Below are positions 45,120 through 54,936 of a stretch of DNA of 64,000 nt, piece after piece. The DNA comes from Furcasterigmium furcatum. Taxonomy: Eukaryota; Ascomycota; Sordariomycetes; Glomerellales; Plectosphaerellaceae. The stretch is from NCBI GenBank assembly GCA_001599815.1, contig BCIA01000003.1, forward strand, positions 1,736,001-1,800,000. The letters run 5' to 3'. Under the pieces are notes generated by a model that had not been told where the DNA came from, searched no databases, and was given only the letters and a program-made list of their open reading frames with translations. The translations under genes were made by a program, and so were the position numbers. Every line of letters starts with the position of its first letter. Position 1 is the stretch's first letter.

Positions 45120-47024
45120 TCATTCCTTCCGTCCACTCTTGGCCCACTCGCGCAGCACGTTCTTTTTCAGCTTGCCAGTGCTCGTCTTGGGCAGCTCCTT
45201 GACGACCTCGACCTCGCGCGGCACCATGAACTTGCTGATGTTGCTCTGGTGCTTCGCCCACGAGATGAGATCCTCTGGTGCCAGGCTCCGACCATTCTTG
45301 ACCGTCACATATGCCTTGGGACGCTCGCCCCAATGGGAGTCCGGCACGGCGACAACGGCCGCCTCGAGCAGATCAGGATGCTGCACGAGCATGCTCTCGA
45401 GAGCGACCGACGAGATGTTCTCGCCGCCTGAGAATTCATCAGCAAGAGCCTCATAAGGTCGGGCCGGGGCGTCTGCGATACATACCAGAGATGATGATGT
45501 CCTTGGCGCGATCCAGGATCTGAGCGCTCCCATCCGGGTGCCACACGGCAAGGTCGCCTGAATGCAGTGCGCCGCCCGCGAAGAGCTTTCTCGTCGCTGC
45601 GGGGTCCTTGTAGTACCCCTTGGCGCAAATGTTACCGGTGAAGATGATTTCGCCAATCTCTTTACCGTTCCGTTCGACGTCGACCAGGACGCCATCGTCC
45701 TGGTCCGTCTTGATGATTCGGATCGGCAGACTTGTCACGAAGCCGTGACCTTGGCGGGCCATTTTGACGTACTTCTCGGCCGGGGGCATGGTATCCCACT
45801 CAGGCATGTGGTAGCCCTTGGTGATGGGCCCGTACGTCTCGGTCAGGCCGTAGACGTGAACGGGGTGAAGGTTGAGGTTTGTCTTGGGAGCGTGTCAGTC
45901 AAGGGTTGCTTCATTTGCTTTCGGGGCGGTTGCTGACCATTTGCTCGAATAGATAGGCGGTCGGCGGGCTGGCAGCGACAGTCACTCTCACAGCCTGGGG
46001 GAGCTTCTCGGCCTCGTCTGCCGAACACAGCAGGGTGTTGACCGTCGGCGCAGCGTTGTAGTGGGTGATACCCTCTTCCTTGAGCAGCTTCCAGATCAAC
46101 GGGTAGTCGATCTTTCTCAGACAGACATGAGTACCTCTGACTGCGGTGATGGACCAAGGGAATGTCCAACCCATGGCATGGAAGCTTGGTGGCGTCGTCA
46201 GCGATTTCCCGTGGGACGCTTTCATGAAGTCATTTGACCTACAGAGGCAGGGTCCAGAGGTATTTGCAGCGGCCCGAGTGGTAGTTGAGGCCAGTCTCAA
46301 TGATGTTTCCCATGGCCGCCAGGTATGCGCCTCTGTGAGTGTAGACAACGCCCTTGGGGCGGGAGGTAGTGCCCGAGGTGAAAGGGATCGCAAGCATGTC
46401 GTCCTCATTGGCAACGTGGGAATGGAGACCGTCCCAGCCCTTGTTGCCTGTCGACCTGTCATACCGCAGGCCGTCCAGGACGGCCTCGTCAAAGGGGCCG
46501 CTGAGCTGCCCCTCGGTTGCGTCCGTGTCAGTGTCAACAATGAGCTTCACCGAGGGGTGGGTCTTCTTAAACTCGTCAAGCAGGTGGAGGAACTCGGCAT
46601 CAACGATGATGGAATCAACCTCAGCAAAGTCAAAGATGTAGGTGATGTCGTCGGGCTTCAGCCTGTAGTTGACGGCAACATTGACGCCACCGCCGGCAGC
46701 AATACCAAAGATTGATTCCAGGAAGGCCGGGGTGTTGGGGGCGAGGATGCCGACGCGCTTGTAGTTGTTCTTGATCAGATAGTAGGCCAGGCCGCGGGCG
46801 CGGTCGGCGAACTCCTGGTAGGAGCGGCGCAGCGTCTTGCCATTCGCGGTGATGTGGGTGATTGCCTCAGCATTGGGCTCGATGGCGGCAGCACGCTCGA
46901 GGAAGAAGGTGGGAGAGAGCTGGTGGATGTGGTGCTTGTGGTTGAACTCGTCAACCTCTTTGGAGGACGAAGAAGGGATGAAGTGGCCCAGGATGTTCCT
47001 GATGCGCGAGGGTGCTTGTGACAT
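45120..47024 (-). CDS. acyl-CoA ligase, AMP-binding (ANL) superfamily
   Basis: Activates a carboxylic acid with ATP to an acyl-AMP and then an acyl-CoA. Four exons on the minus strand: 47024-46243, 46184-45938, 45882-45486 and 45427-45120 (577 aa). Core motifs seen: the P-loop-like FTSGTTSRPKGVVYTH at about residues 215-230, PLFHAMGWTFPW, VYGLTETYGP (adenine pocket), LHSGDLAVWHPDG (ribose-binding Asp), ILDRAKDIIISGGENIS at the hinge, and the C-terminal PKTSTGKLKK with the catalytic lysine. The enzyme resembles medium- or short-chain acyl-CoA synthetases of the plant AAE type. The substrate cannot be read from sequence. No PTS1 is present (ends SGRKE) and no signal peptide is seen. Its neighbours (M20 hydrolase, NmrA-like protein, Zn2Cys6 regulator) suggest a catabolic context. 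Confidence 0.9.
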
Positions 47025-47934
47025 GTTGAAGCTGGGGTATATCAGGGAGCAGGTGAGAGAAAACAAACAGGAAAGAGCAAGAAAGCGAGGTTGCGTTGGA
47101 GAGGATCGACGAGCGAAGAGATTCGGCTATCGAGATGGATGATAGATGCAGGATCACAAGGTATTTCAAGGTCAAGGTCAAACAAGCAGCATGCATTGGA
47201 TGGAAGGCGCGGGCGGAATCCGGGGTTACCTCAGGTCGGGTCCCTCCTGCCTCTAGCCGTGGTTGTCTTGGTACTGCCGTGGCATGTCTTCCCCAACATG
47301 GAAATTTCCAGAGCTGTGGTGGGGTGCTAGTCCCAAGCTAAGGCCTTCAGCGCTCCCGTCCAGCTGAGTTCTCGCTCAGGATTGGTTCACCCCAGCTTCC
47401 GTAGAGCCGACGTTCGCCGCGCGCTGTGAAAACTGGAGAGATGATGCTCGCCCCGGGCAGCATGAACCGCGGCCAAGGCACTGCCCTCTCGATCTTCATT
47501 ACCGGCGCTATATCCGGCGACTGGAATAAACTGCAAGCTGCAAATTGTACACCTCCCGGCTGATTTTGGGGTTTCCAAGAAGAACTACCTACGTAGGAGG
47601 CAGGGAGACTCTAGGAGCGAGTTTGAGAGCAAGGGGTGAGGAGTCTGGGGCGCATCAGGGACGTTCCAAGGTTCGATGCGGGGAAACATCTGCCCTGGAA
47701 CTGGGGTAGACGCCCAGACATTGAGCTTCAGTGGGGTTTCAACCACTCCAGCCGGCTTGACGTGCGGGCAGGAAGCCGTACCTCTTGACCTCGATGCGCC
47801 TTAGTACCTGCATTGAGATGGACTTCAATACTAGTGCGTCGTTATGGCGATGTCGACGCATGCTTGTGACTCTTTCATCCACATCTTGCTTTACTTGTCA
47901 TGCCGGATGGTCCCTCCTGCCCACTTGCCTACTT

Positions 47935-47944
47935 TACCTAGGTA
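47935..47944. repeat. TACCTAGGTA palindrome, copy 3
   Basis: Same 10-mer as at 1037-1046 and 15076-15085; located in the divergent region before the M20 gene. Confidence 0.5.
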
Positions 47945-48065
47945 GCTCCGACCGGCTGGCACCCGGCATCGGCCCAGAGTCCCGGTGCCTCGGAACAGCT
48001 CCCGCTTGAAACGTCCCGCGCCCTGCATCATCGCAGCACTCTGACCATGACTCCGAGGTGCCCTG

Positions 48066-48073
48066 AATAAAAG
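48066..48073 (+). promoter_or_regulatory. TATA-like element of the M20 gene
   Basis: AATAAAAG lies about 80 nt before the ATG at 48152, a plausible distance for a fungal TATA-like element. No experimental support. Confidence 0.3.
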
Positions 48074-48151
48074 GAAGGAACATTCGGACTGCGTACCTAT
48101 CATCACATCAATCTTTTTACTTTCCTGTGCCTCAACACACCCTGGCTCACG

Positions 48152-49198
48152 ATGGCGGGCATCATGGATCACCCCGTCGTCCACCTCCTGACATCGCTCA
48201 TGTCCATTGTCAGCACGAGCGAGCTTGAGCATAGCATTGGCATCTTCCTGGAACAGCACCTCCAGTCCCTGGGCTACACTGTCGAGCGCATCCCAATTGC
48301 ACCTGGCTCGCCTCGTCACAATGTCTACGCCTACCTCGGCTCCTCCCGACAGACGCGTGTGCTTCTCACAGCTCACATGGATACCGTGCCGCCGCACATC
48401 CCACTGACCGTCGACGGCGATATCATCCGTGGAAGAGGCTCTTCCGATGACCTGGGCCCGCTCGCCGCTCAAATACTGGCTGCGGAGGAGCTGAGGAGGG
48501 AAGGCAAGATCCGGGCAGAGGGAGACATCGGCCTGCTCTTCGTGGTTGGCGAGGAGAACGGCGGGCATGGGATGATCGCCGCAAACGACATGGGTATTAC
48601 CTGGGAGTCCGGCATATTTGCAGAGCCGACAGAGAGTAAGCTCGCCAAGGGCCACAAGGGGCAAGTCGCCTTCGAGGTCATCGCCAATGGCGTCGCCTGC
48701 CATTCAGGGTATCCTCACCTCGGAAAGAGCGCAACTTCTGCACTTCTCGCCGTCCTGAACGACCTCTCCGCGGCAAGCTGGCCTGAATCTGACCTCCTCG
48801 GTCCTTCAACCTTCAACATCGGGACCCTCGAGGGCGGCGAGAAGCATAACATCGTTGCTCCGTCAGCCAAGGCACTCTGCGAAGTCCGCATGGTCTCTGA
48901 CCTCCCCGGCATCAAAACAAAGGTCGCAGAAATCGTCTCGCGCCACCAAGACGTGGATTTGAGGTTTGTCTTCGAGTACCCCGAGGCTCTCCTGGACTGG
49001 GAGATTGAGGGTTTCGATGCCGCTCCCGTGGCTTTCGGGACTGATGTTCCTCGACTCCGAGACAAGTTCTGCCAAAACAGAGTCTTGTACGGTCCAGGCT
49101 CGATTCTCGTCGCACATGGACCAGACGAATTTATCCGCGTCCCGGAGCTGATTGACAGTATCTCTGGATATAAGAAGCTGGTTCTTCACTTCCTCTGA
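48152..49198 (+). CDS. M20-family metallohydrolase (ArgE/DapE/CPG2-like)
   Basis: A 348-residue single-exon zinc-dependent amidohydrolase/peptidase. The M20 metal and catalytic residues can be traced: AHMDTVPP (H75, catalytic D77), GRGSSDDLG (bridging D99), GEENGGHG (general base E134 and metal ligand E135), FAEPTES (E158) and the C-terminal VAHGPDEF (H322). The dimerisation lid lies between about 165 and 270 (GQVAFEVIANGVACHSGYP to VRMVSDLPG). The usual DDKG reads DDLG, a change that may affect substrate choice. No signal peptide is seen, so it is likely cytosolic. The substrate could be an N-acyl amino acid or a dipeptide. It converges on the NmrA-like gene, with only about 110 bases between stops. 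Confidence 0.9.
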   Translation: MAGIMDHPVVHLLTSLMSIVSTSELEHSIGIFLEQHLQSLGYTVERIPIAPGSPRHNVYAYLGSSRQTRVLLTAHMDTVPPHIPLTVDGDIIRGRGSSDDLGPLAAQILAAEELRREGKIRAEGDIGLLFVVGEENGGHGMIAANDMGITWESGIFAEPTESKLAKGHKGQVAFEVIANGVACHSGYPHLGKSATSALLAVLNDLSAASWPESDLLGPSTFNIGTLEGGEKHNIVAPSAKALCEVRMVSDLPGIKTKVAEIVSRHQDVDLRFVFEYPEALLDWEIEGFDAAPVAFGTDVPRLRDKFCQNRVLYGPGSILVAHGPDEFIRVPELIDSISGYKKLVLHFL

Positions 49199-49311
49199 GG
49201 CCGACTTAGTATTGCGATTTGCACGCCTGGATTCGGACGATCTCAAAATTCAAATATGCGACGTATAACTACAGACTACTCTGTCCCATTCCTGCATTGT
49301 ATTGCCTCGGC

Positions 49312-50421
49312 TCAGTCAGACCAAGCCAACTTCAGGCCCTCCTTGACCTTCAGAGCGTGGATCTCGGGGAACGCTTCGTTAAGGGTACGCGCAGGCTTCA
49401 AGTCGAGCTCACCCTTGGCCCACCAGAGGCCGAAGATGGTGGCAAAATGCCGCAACATTGCCTTAGGGAAGAACGGGTACGCCGCGACCTGTCCTGGCAG
49501 CTCTGTCGTCTCACCTTTCTCGAGCGACTCCAGAGTATCGTATGTCACCTCGAAGGTCGACCCTAGTTACCGCAGTCAGACTTTCAGTTCGTTATGCTCG
49601 TGTCGTCATTCTACTCACCAGTTGCCTCTTCGGCCAGCCGGAGGAACTCGTTCCACGTCACCCTGTCGCCGACGATGTACGAAACAGGATCCCACTTGTC
49701 AAGGTCCAGCATTGCAGCAGTGAACTTGGCAATATCCCGCGTGTGAGTAAAGGTATTCGTCACGTTCCCATCGCCTGGGATAGCCGCCACTTTGTGTGGG
49801 ATATCCATTACCAACGTGACGGGAGGCATGGTGGACGGGATCTTGGGCGCCGTCCAGTAGTCGAGCATGATGCCGTTGACCACCCACGTCGTCTCCAGAT
49901 CGGTCAACTCTTGAAGCAACTTGCGGACCTCAAGCTTGGGGCCAACACTCGGGAGCTGGGAGATGTGCCTGCCCGAATCTGGTCAGTGCCAACAACACCG
50001 AATGGGGCGGGGGCTTTACTTACTCTTCCTTGATATCGCCTCCCCAGTCACTTGTCACCATCCTCTTGGTGACTTTGGAAGCATTGGCCGCCCTGACCAG
50101 CTCGATCTCTTTGGGTGCCTCGCCAGTGGGGGAAGGCATCATGATGAGCGCCGATACCACAGTGTGGATGTTATTGTCCTCGAGGACCTTGGTCAAACCA
50201 GGGACATCGGCGTAGTCTACTTCAAGGACCTTGACTCCCGTCCGCGCCTCGAAGTCTGGGTTGACCTGGGGCAGGCGTGAGTTGACAGCCCATTCGGCAT
50301 GGGATTAGTATCTTACCTTTCGGCTCAGCACGAATACCTCATGCTTTTTCGCCGAATTGATGGCCGCCACAATGGCTTGGCCCAGGTTTCCGGTGCCTCC
50401 CGCGACTGCGACAACTACCAT
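49312..50421 (-). CDS. NmrA-like NAD(P)-binding protein
   Basis: Atypical short-chain dehydrogenase/NmrA family. Exons on the minus strand: 50421-50317, 50265-50024, 49968-49619 and 49562-49312 (315 aa). The Rossmann motif is VAVAGGTGNLGQAI at residues 4-17. Further family features are DYADVPGLTKVLEDNNIHTVVSA, TSDWGGD and FTHTRDIAKFTAAML, where the PCBER/NmrA type often uses the C-terminal substrate pocket. A tyrosine-Lys SDR dyad is not evident, so it may be a redox sensor or a reductase. It starts opposite the Zn2Cys6 gene, 560 bases away, which suggests possible control by that regulator. A TATTTAAA box lies about 115 nt upstream. Confidence 0.88.
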
Positions 50422-50980
50422 GATGGTGCTAGTGAAGTGTTTGCTTTAGGGGCGAAAGGTGGTGTATCCAGTGCTGCTTGTTTAATTCTGATCCTTCATT
50501 GGAACTGATTCCAGAAATCGTCTTGAGCCAGGCTTTAAATACATCCCGAAGTCGGAGTTGAGAACTTTCCAGCATACACGGCCCGTCTCTTGAATTTCTA
50601 AGGAACCACGGTTCGTCGCGTGCAGCGGAAACAAAAAGAGCCCGAAGGCCCAGATGATCCTAATTCAGGGGTCGAAGTTGTCATTCTCGGGTTTAACGGA
50701 CCCCAACTTAGATTCCGCGGGGGCCTAACTCACTCACTAGGCAGGTACCCAAGAATAGTAATACTTGGAAACCGGCAGCAAATTGCTTCCGTCGAGCCCA
50801 CATGAAGACAAATCACGGAAGCATTTTGCCTCCGTCATCAGCTACTCCGGCACCAAAACCAACAAATCCCCCCGGAAAGCTGGACCTCATGCTATCGGCA
50901 TTTCTATTACCGCTGCTGCTACTGGCATATTTGCCTCCGTGAAGCTTGCCGAGTTCTCTGCCGTCTCATTTGGTTCCGCG
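50422..50980. other. divergent promoter, NmrA-like gene / Zn2Cys6 regulator
   Basis: About 560 bases. It holds a TATTTAAA element for the NmrA-like gene and a CCGCGG at 50715-50720 made of two inverted CGG half-sites, which Zn2Cys6 dimers can recognise. No small gene is seen. Confidence 0.5.
50534..50541 (-). promoter_or_regulatory. TATA box of the NmrA-like gene
   Basis: Reads TATTTAAA on the minus strand, about 113 nt before the ATG at 50421. Sequence and distance fit a fungal TATA box. Confidence 0.45.
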
Positions 50981-53061
50981 ATGGAGTCGGGTACACCCGC
51001 CAAGAGGGCTCTGCAACGGGTAAGTAAGATTGACTGCCACCTCCCATTTGGCCCTCTGATACTGACACAAGCTCAGTCATGCGCTCGCTGTAAGAGGCGC
51101 AAGATCCGATGCGACGGAAGCATTCCACACTGCTCGTCCTGCGTTGGGAATGAAGATGAATGCGTGTATCCCACTGAAGTGCGGAGGCGTGGCCCGGGAA
51201 AGAAGTATGTACGCCCCAGCAATGAGATTGGCGCAGCGAGTTGATTCATAGTAGCTAACCCGCTCAAGTAAACAACGGGTCGAAAGCCTCGAGCAACGGC
51301 TCGTGGAAATGGAATCCAGGCTGAGGCAACTCGGGCCAGTTGCGGACCAAGATGACGATCCGTCCTCCAACGCCGCCGCCGGTGAACAGACCCCAGATGA
51401 TCAGCAGCTGGCGAGGATCATGTTCTCCCAATCCTTCTGGAGTATGATAACGGACCGCATACAACGTTTCGACGTTGTCAAGAAGTCGCCCGGCAGTCTG
51501 CGTTTCGGGACACCTTCTGCCATCGTCCCCGAAGAACTCGAACGATTCCTCGCGCGCTCGTTCACCAGGGACGTTTGCCGAGAAATACCATTCCTACAAG
51601 TAGATAAGTTCATCGAGAGACTCAACAAGCCCGGCTCGCTCGGTCATACCGACAACAACTGGTGGACTCTTCTTAACGCTACCATCGCTATCACCTCAAA
51701 TATGAAGATAGACAACGATTCTACAGAGCAACTCCTGCCCATTCCTTGGGCATTCTACAAGAATGCTTACAGCCGGTACTCGAGGCTCCTGGCCGGCCAG
51801 TGCGACGAATGGACTGTCCAGGCGTCCCTCGCCATGGCCTTTTTCTTGCATGGGTCGGCAGACATGCGCACTACGGCCACGCTGCTATCTGCTGCCACAC
51901 GTCAGCTCCAGGTCCAAGACCTTCAGGGCGAGGGCGAGACGTTCCATGCCTCGGATTTGGCTGTCGATGACTCGCGAAGCCGCGTCTTCTGGGCCGCCTT
52001 CATTCTCGACTCGGACCAGAGCCTGAATACCGGCCTGTCTCCCTCACTGCCGGAAGGGGAGTTTCAAATGGGAATCCCGCTGCCGAATATGTCTACGGGC
52101 GATGAGACCACGTACCAACGGGTATTCAAGGCCAGGGCCGAGCTGGCACTGATACAGGGGCGCATACGGGAGCAGCTCTACGGCCCACGCTCCCTCGCTA
52201 AAACCACTACTGATACGCTCTTCAGGATACGTCAACTGCAGCGCTCTCTCAGTGAGTGGACATCACAGGTCCCCGCCGATGTTTGGCCCAAGAACGAAAC
52301 GACCCAAGGCTCTCTGGATCTACCCCACGCCATGGTTCGGCTCGCTTATTACAATTGCATGTCCATTGTCAACTGGTACGGTGTCACACAGCTGCGCCAG
52401 CTCGGCACAACAGTCGCGGCGATGGCGGAGAGGGTCAGAGCATCGGCCCGGGCAACCATTGAGCTGGTTCAATGCCTGCATGACTTGTCTCTCGTCGATT
52501 TATGGTCAGTCATATCGAACCCTGTGCCCGCATACCGAAGACTGACGTGAAGATGCAGGCGAGTCTTACGGTATCAGGTAGCTGCGGCTATCACCCTACT
52601 TGTGTGTATCTTGCAGGATGCCACCCATTCCGAGGTTGCCCAGGATCTTGCTGCTCTCGAAAACCTGGTCGCTTATGTCGCCCAGTTGGTGGAAAGGGAG
52701 CATTGCGACCTACGAGAAGTTCTTATTGGGTGCCGCCAGATGTACAACCTGGCCATGACTGCCGTACAGGACCAATTCCCAGGTAGAGAAACTGAGGTCA
52801 GTGTGCATCTGAGGTACATTTGTTCGTGTCAGGGGCTGATCTCAACCTTCACAGGCGTCAACTCTGGCCGAGAGCATAGACCATCCAATGCGGGTGGCCC
52901 AACGCTGGATGGGGAATCTCCAGACGACAAAGAACGAAGCGGCACAGACGCTGGCGACTCTTCTGGGGTTTCCTCCAAACAGCAGCGGGGGGTACGGGCC
53001 ACTCACACCTCTATCGATGCGACCAGAAACCTATGAGCCGGAGACAAACTCGTCCTCGTAA
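50981..53061 (+). CDS. Zn2Cys6 fungal transcription factor
   Basis: Nuclear regulator of the Gal4 type. Five exons: 50981-51019, 51077-51204, 51269-52504, 52559-52796 and 52855-53061 (615 aa). The binuclear zinc cluster is complete, with cysteines at 15, 18, 25, 32, 35 and 42 in SCARCKRRKIRCDG then HCSSCVGNEDEC. A basic linker and a short coiled coil (RVESLEQRLVEMESRLRQL) for dimerisation follow. The fungal-specific middle homology region spans about residues 130-450 (FLQVDKFIERL, WWTLLNATIAI, RSRVFWAAFILD, SLSLSP-like LNTGLSPSLP). The first 13-residue exon is joined by a 57-nt intron; the zinc cluster lies wholly in exon 2. The location suggests local control of the NmrA-like gene and perhaps the M20 and ligase genes. 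Confidence 0.92.
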
Positions 53062-53161
53062 GAAGATGATCAAAGAGAATTGGTTCTCGGAAATGCTTCT
53101 ATCTTAAAAAACCATCGCTTTATGCATGCTCAAATGACTCTGGGGCCCAAGACCCCGCCGC

Positions 53162-53920
53162 TCAAGCCCTGATCTTCGAATACAAAGCCACCGGGAAGGA
53201 GGCATCTTCCTCCGTCCAGAAACCTCCGCCGCTGACCGCTCGCCGCCTGTAGCTGTACCCCTTTAGCCTCTTCGTCAACAGCTCAACGTCCTTGAATTCG
53301 TCGGTAAACTTCTCCCACTTCCTCCTCAGCACGTCGAAATCGTCGCTCACGAGAACCGGCATCCGGTCCTCTATGCTCACATGGCCCAGGGCCTTCATCG
53401 ACGATGTGAGCAGCGCCTTGTACGCCGCCAGCGTCAGATGTGGCGTGTACACCAGCGTTGTCTCATCGATGACGTTCCCTACTTCGCCGAGCTCAAATGG
53501 AGACGGGGTCTTGGTTATTGTGAAGCCAAGGTTCTGCAGGAATGCCTCATCCGACTTGGTGAACATGGGGTCTTGTGCGTATAGTAAGACTTCCGTATCT
53601 GACGTTGAGGCGATGTATGATGCCATGGCAATGAAGAGTACGAGCTGCTTGATTCGACGGGGTTGGTCCTTGGAGACTCCCAGACTGCCCAGGCCGAGGA
53701 GAACGAGTTTAGTGATGTGTGGCCGGCGTTTGGGATCGAGCGCTGTTGCAATGGATTTCGACAATGAGGACTGGAGGTAAATGCTGCAAGCTTCATCGTA
53801 CAGCGCTTCGAGGCGTTTGAGTTGTTTTGAAGAATTCCTCCCGCTGGAAGGGCTTGTCCTCGCTGTGTGCGACTTGAAGGGGTCTGTGGACGCCCAGACT
53901 TGGACGCTTGTTGTTGCCAT
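53162..53920 (-). CDS. SRR1-like domain protein
   Basis: A 252-residue single-exon protein with an SRR1-like domain, named after the plant SENSITIVITY TO RED LIGHT REDUCED 1 protein and also found in yeast Ber1. Domain blocks seen: KLVLLGLGSLGVSK near residues 90-103, RIKQLVLFIAMASYI, LLYAQDPMFTKSDEAFLQNLG and DETTLVYTPHLTL. The first block and following segments resemble a Rossmann-like fold. Yeast and mouse relatives have been linked to microtubule stability or haem regulation, but no clear biochemical role is assigned. The start at MATTSVQVWAS was preferred over a longer in-frame start at 54016, whose extra residues look like leader sequence. The stop is 100 bases from the convergent Zn2Cys6 gene. 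Confidence 0.85.
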   Translation of the reverse strand: MATTSVQVWASTDPFKSHTARTSPSSGRNSSKQLKRLEALYDEACSIYLQSSLSKSIATALDPKRRPHITKLVLLGLGSLGVSKDQPRRIKQLVLFIAMASYIASTSDTEVLLYAQDPMFTKSDEAFLQNLGFTITKTPSPFELGEVGNVIDETTLVYTPHLTLAAYKALLTSSMKALGHVSIEDRMPVLVSDDFDVLRRKWEKFTDEFKDVELLTKRLKGYSYRRRAVSGGGFWTEEDASFPVALYSKIRA

Positions 53921-54936
53921 TGCGAGTCTGACCGGGAAATTGATCAGTATTTCTGGTTTAAATGCAGTTCGGAGCAGTATGTACCCAATGTATTGCTGAT
54001 TGGTGTCACTTTGCACACAAATTGAGCTTCAGGTGGCCGAGAGGCTTGCGATGAGGTCGTGATGCGTGTAAGTCACTCCGGCGAAGCCAAGAATGCAGTT
54101 TTCAAAGGGCAAAGAACCGCTCGCTATGATGCTAGTGCTTGAATCAGGACTTTCGCATCACGAGAGATCGTGCCTATTTATCTATTTCCTGCCCGTCCTT
54201 CCCACCGTCTTGTCTTTCCTCTCTGCCTGCCGCTTTGTCAACTCGGACCGGGGTCCATCTCGGGGTGGGTGTCCCGTATTTCTAAGCTCTGCCCGTCTCG
54301 TCAGCGTCCTCCGGTGAGTCAGCCACATCGAAACTGCCGCTTAATAATGACCCCTTGGACCAAAGTGCCGCAAAGGATGCAAGATATGTCGGGGCTTGCG
54401 GACATGTTGCGGATGAGACTCCTTTCATATGTCCGATGCCTGAAATTTCTGCATCAAATGCATGGATGGGCGAGATTTCTCATTGAAAAATCCCTGCCCA
54501 GTGGAGATGGAGAGGCCGAATCTCATGAGGCATTCCCAAATTGAGGCGCGCTGCCGTCAGCGAGCAAGGACGGAGGTCAAAATGGCAAAGTCAAGTTTCC
54601 TCTGTGCCCGTGCATCGACGACGGTGGCACCTCAGTTCAGGCCGCCAAGACTTACCTAATCGCGTCAGGCAGGCAGGCTTCGACCACTCCACGTGACTCT
54701 CACGCGTGCTGCGCGTCTGCTCCCCCAGAAACTTTGGCTTCGGGCGGGCTACCTAGTACTTTAATTGGGTCCTGTACTTACCTCAAGAGCAACGCGAAAT
54801 TCACCCATTTGGCCATACAACCAAACTTGCGCCAACTCCCTCGAGCCCTCCCCGTCGATTTTGAGCATCACGTATCAGAGCGCAAGCTGCCTCTTCTCTT
54901 TGCGCTGTCGATTACAGTATCCTCTTTTGTCTCACG
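53921..54936. other. divergent region, SRR1-like / POB3
   Basis: About 1.0 kb. Frames up to 124 codons (54,170-54,544) show no conserved pattern. The sequence before 54937 is C/T-rich, suiting the POB3 leader. Confidence 0.5.

Larger units (their letters stand above)
47025..48151. other. divergent region, acyl-CoA ligase / M20 peptidase
   Basis: 1.1 kb between divergent starts. It contains a TACCTACGTAGG palindrome near 47587 and TACCTAGGTA at 47935-47944. An AATAAAAG sequence at 48066-48073 could be the TATA-like element of the M20 gene. Confidence 0.5.
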
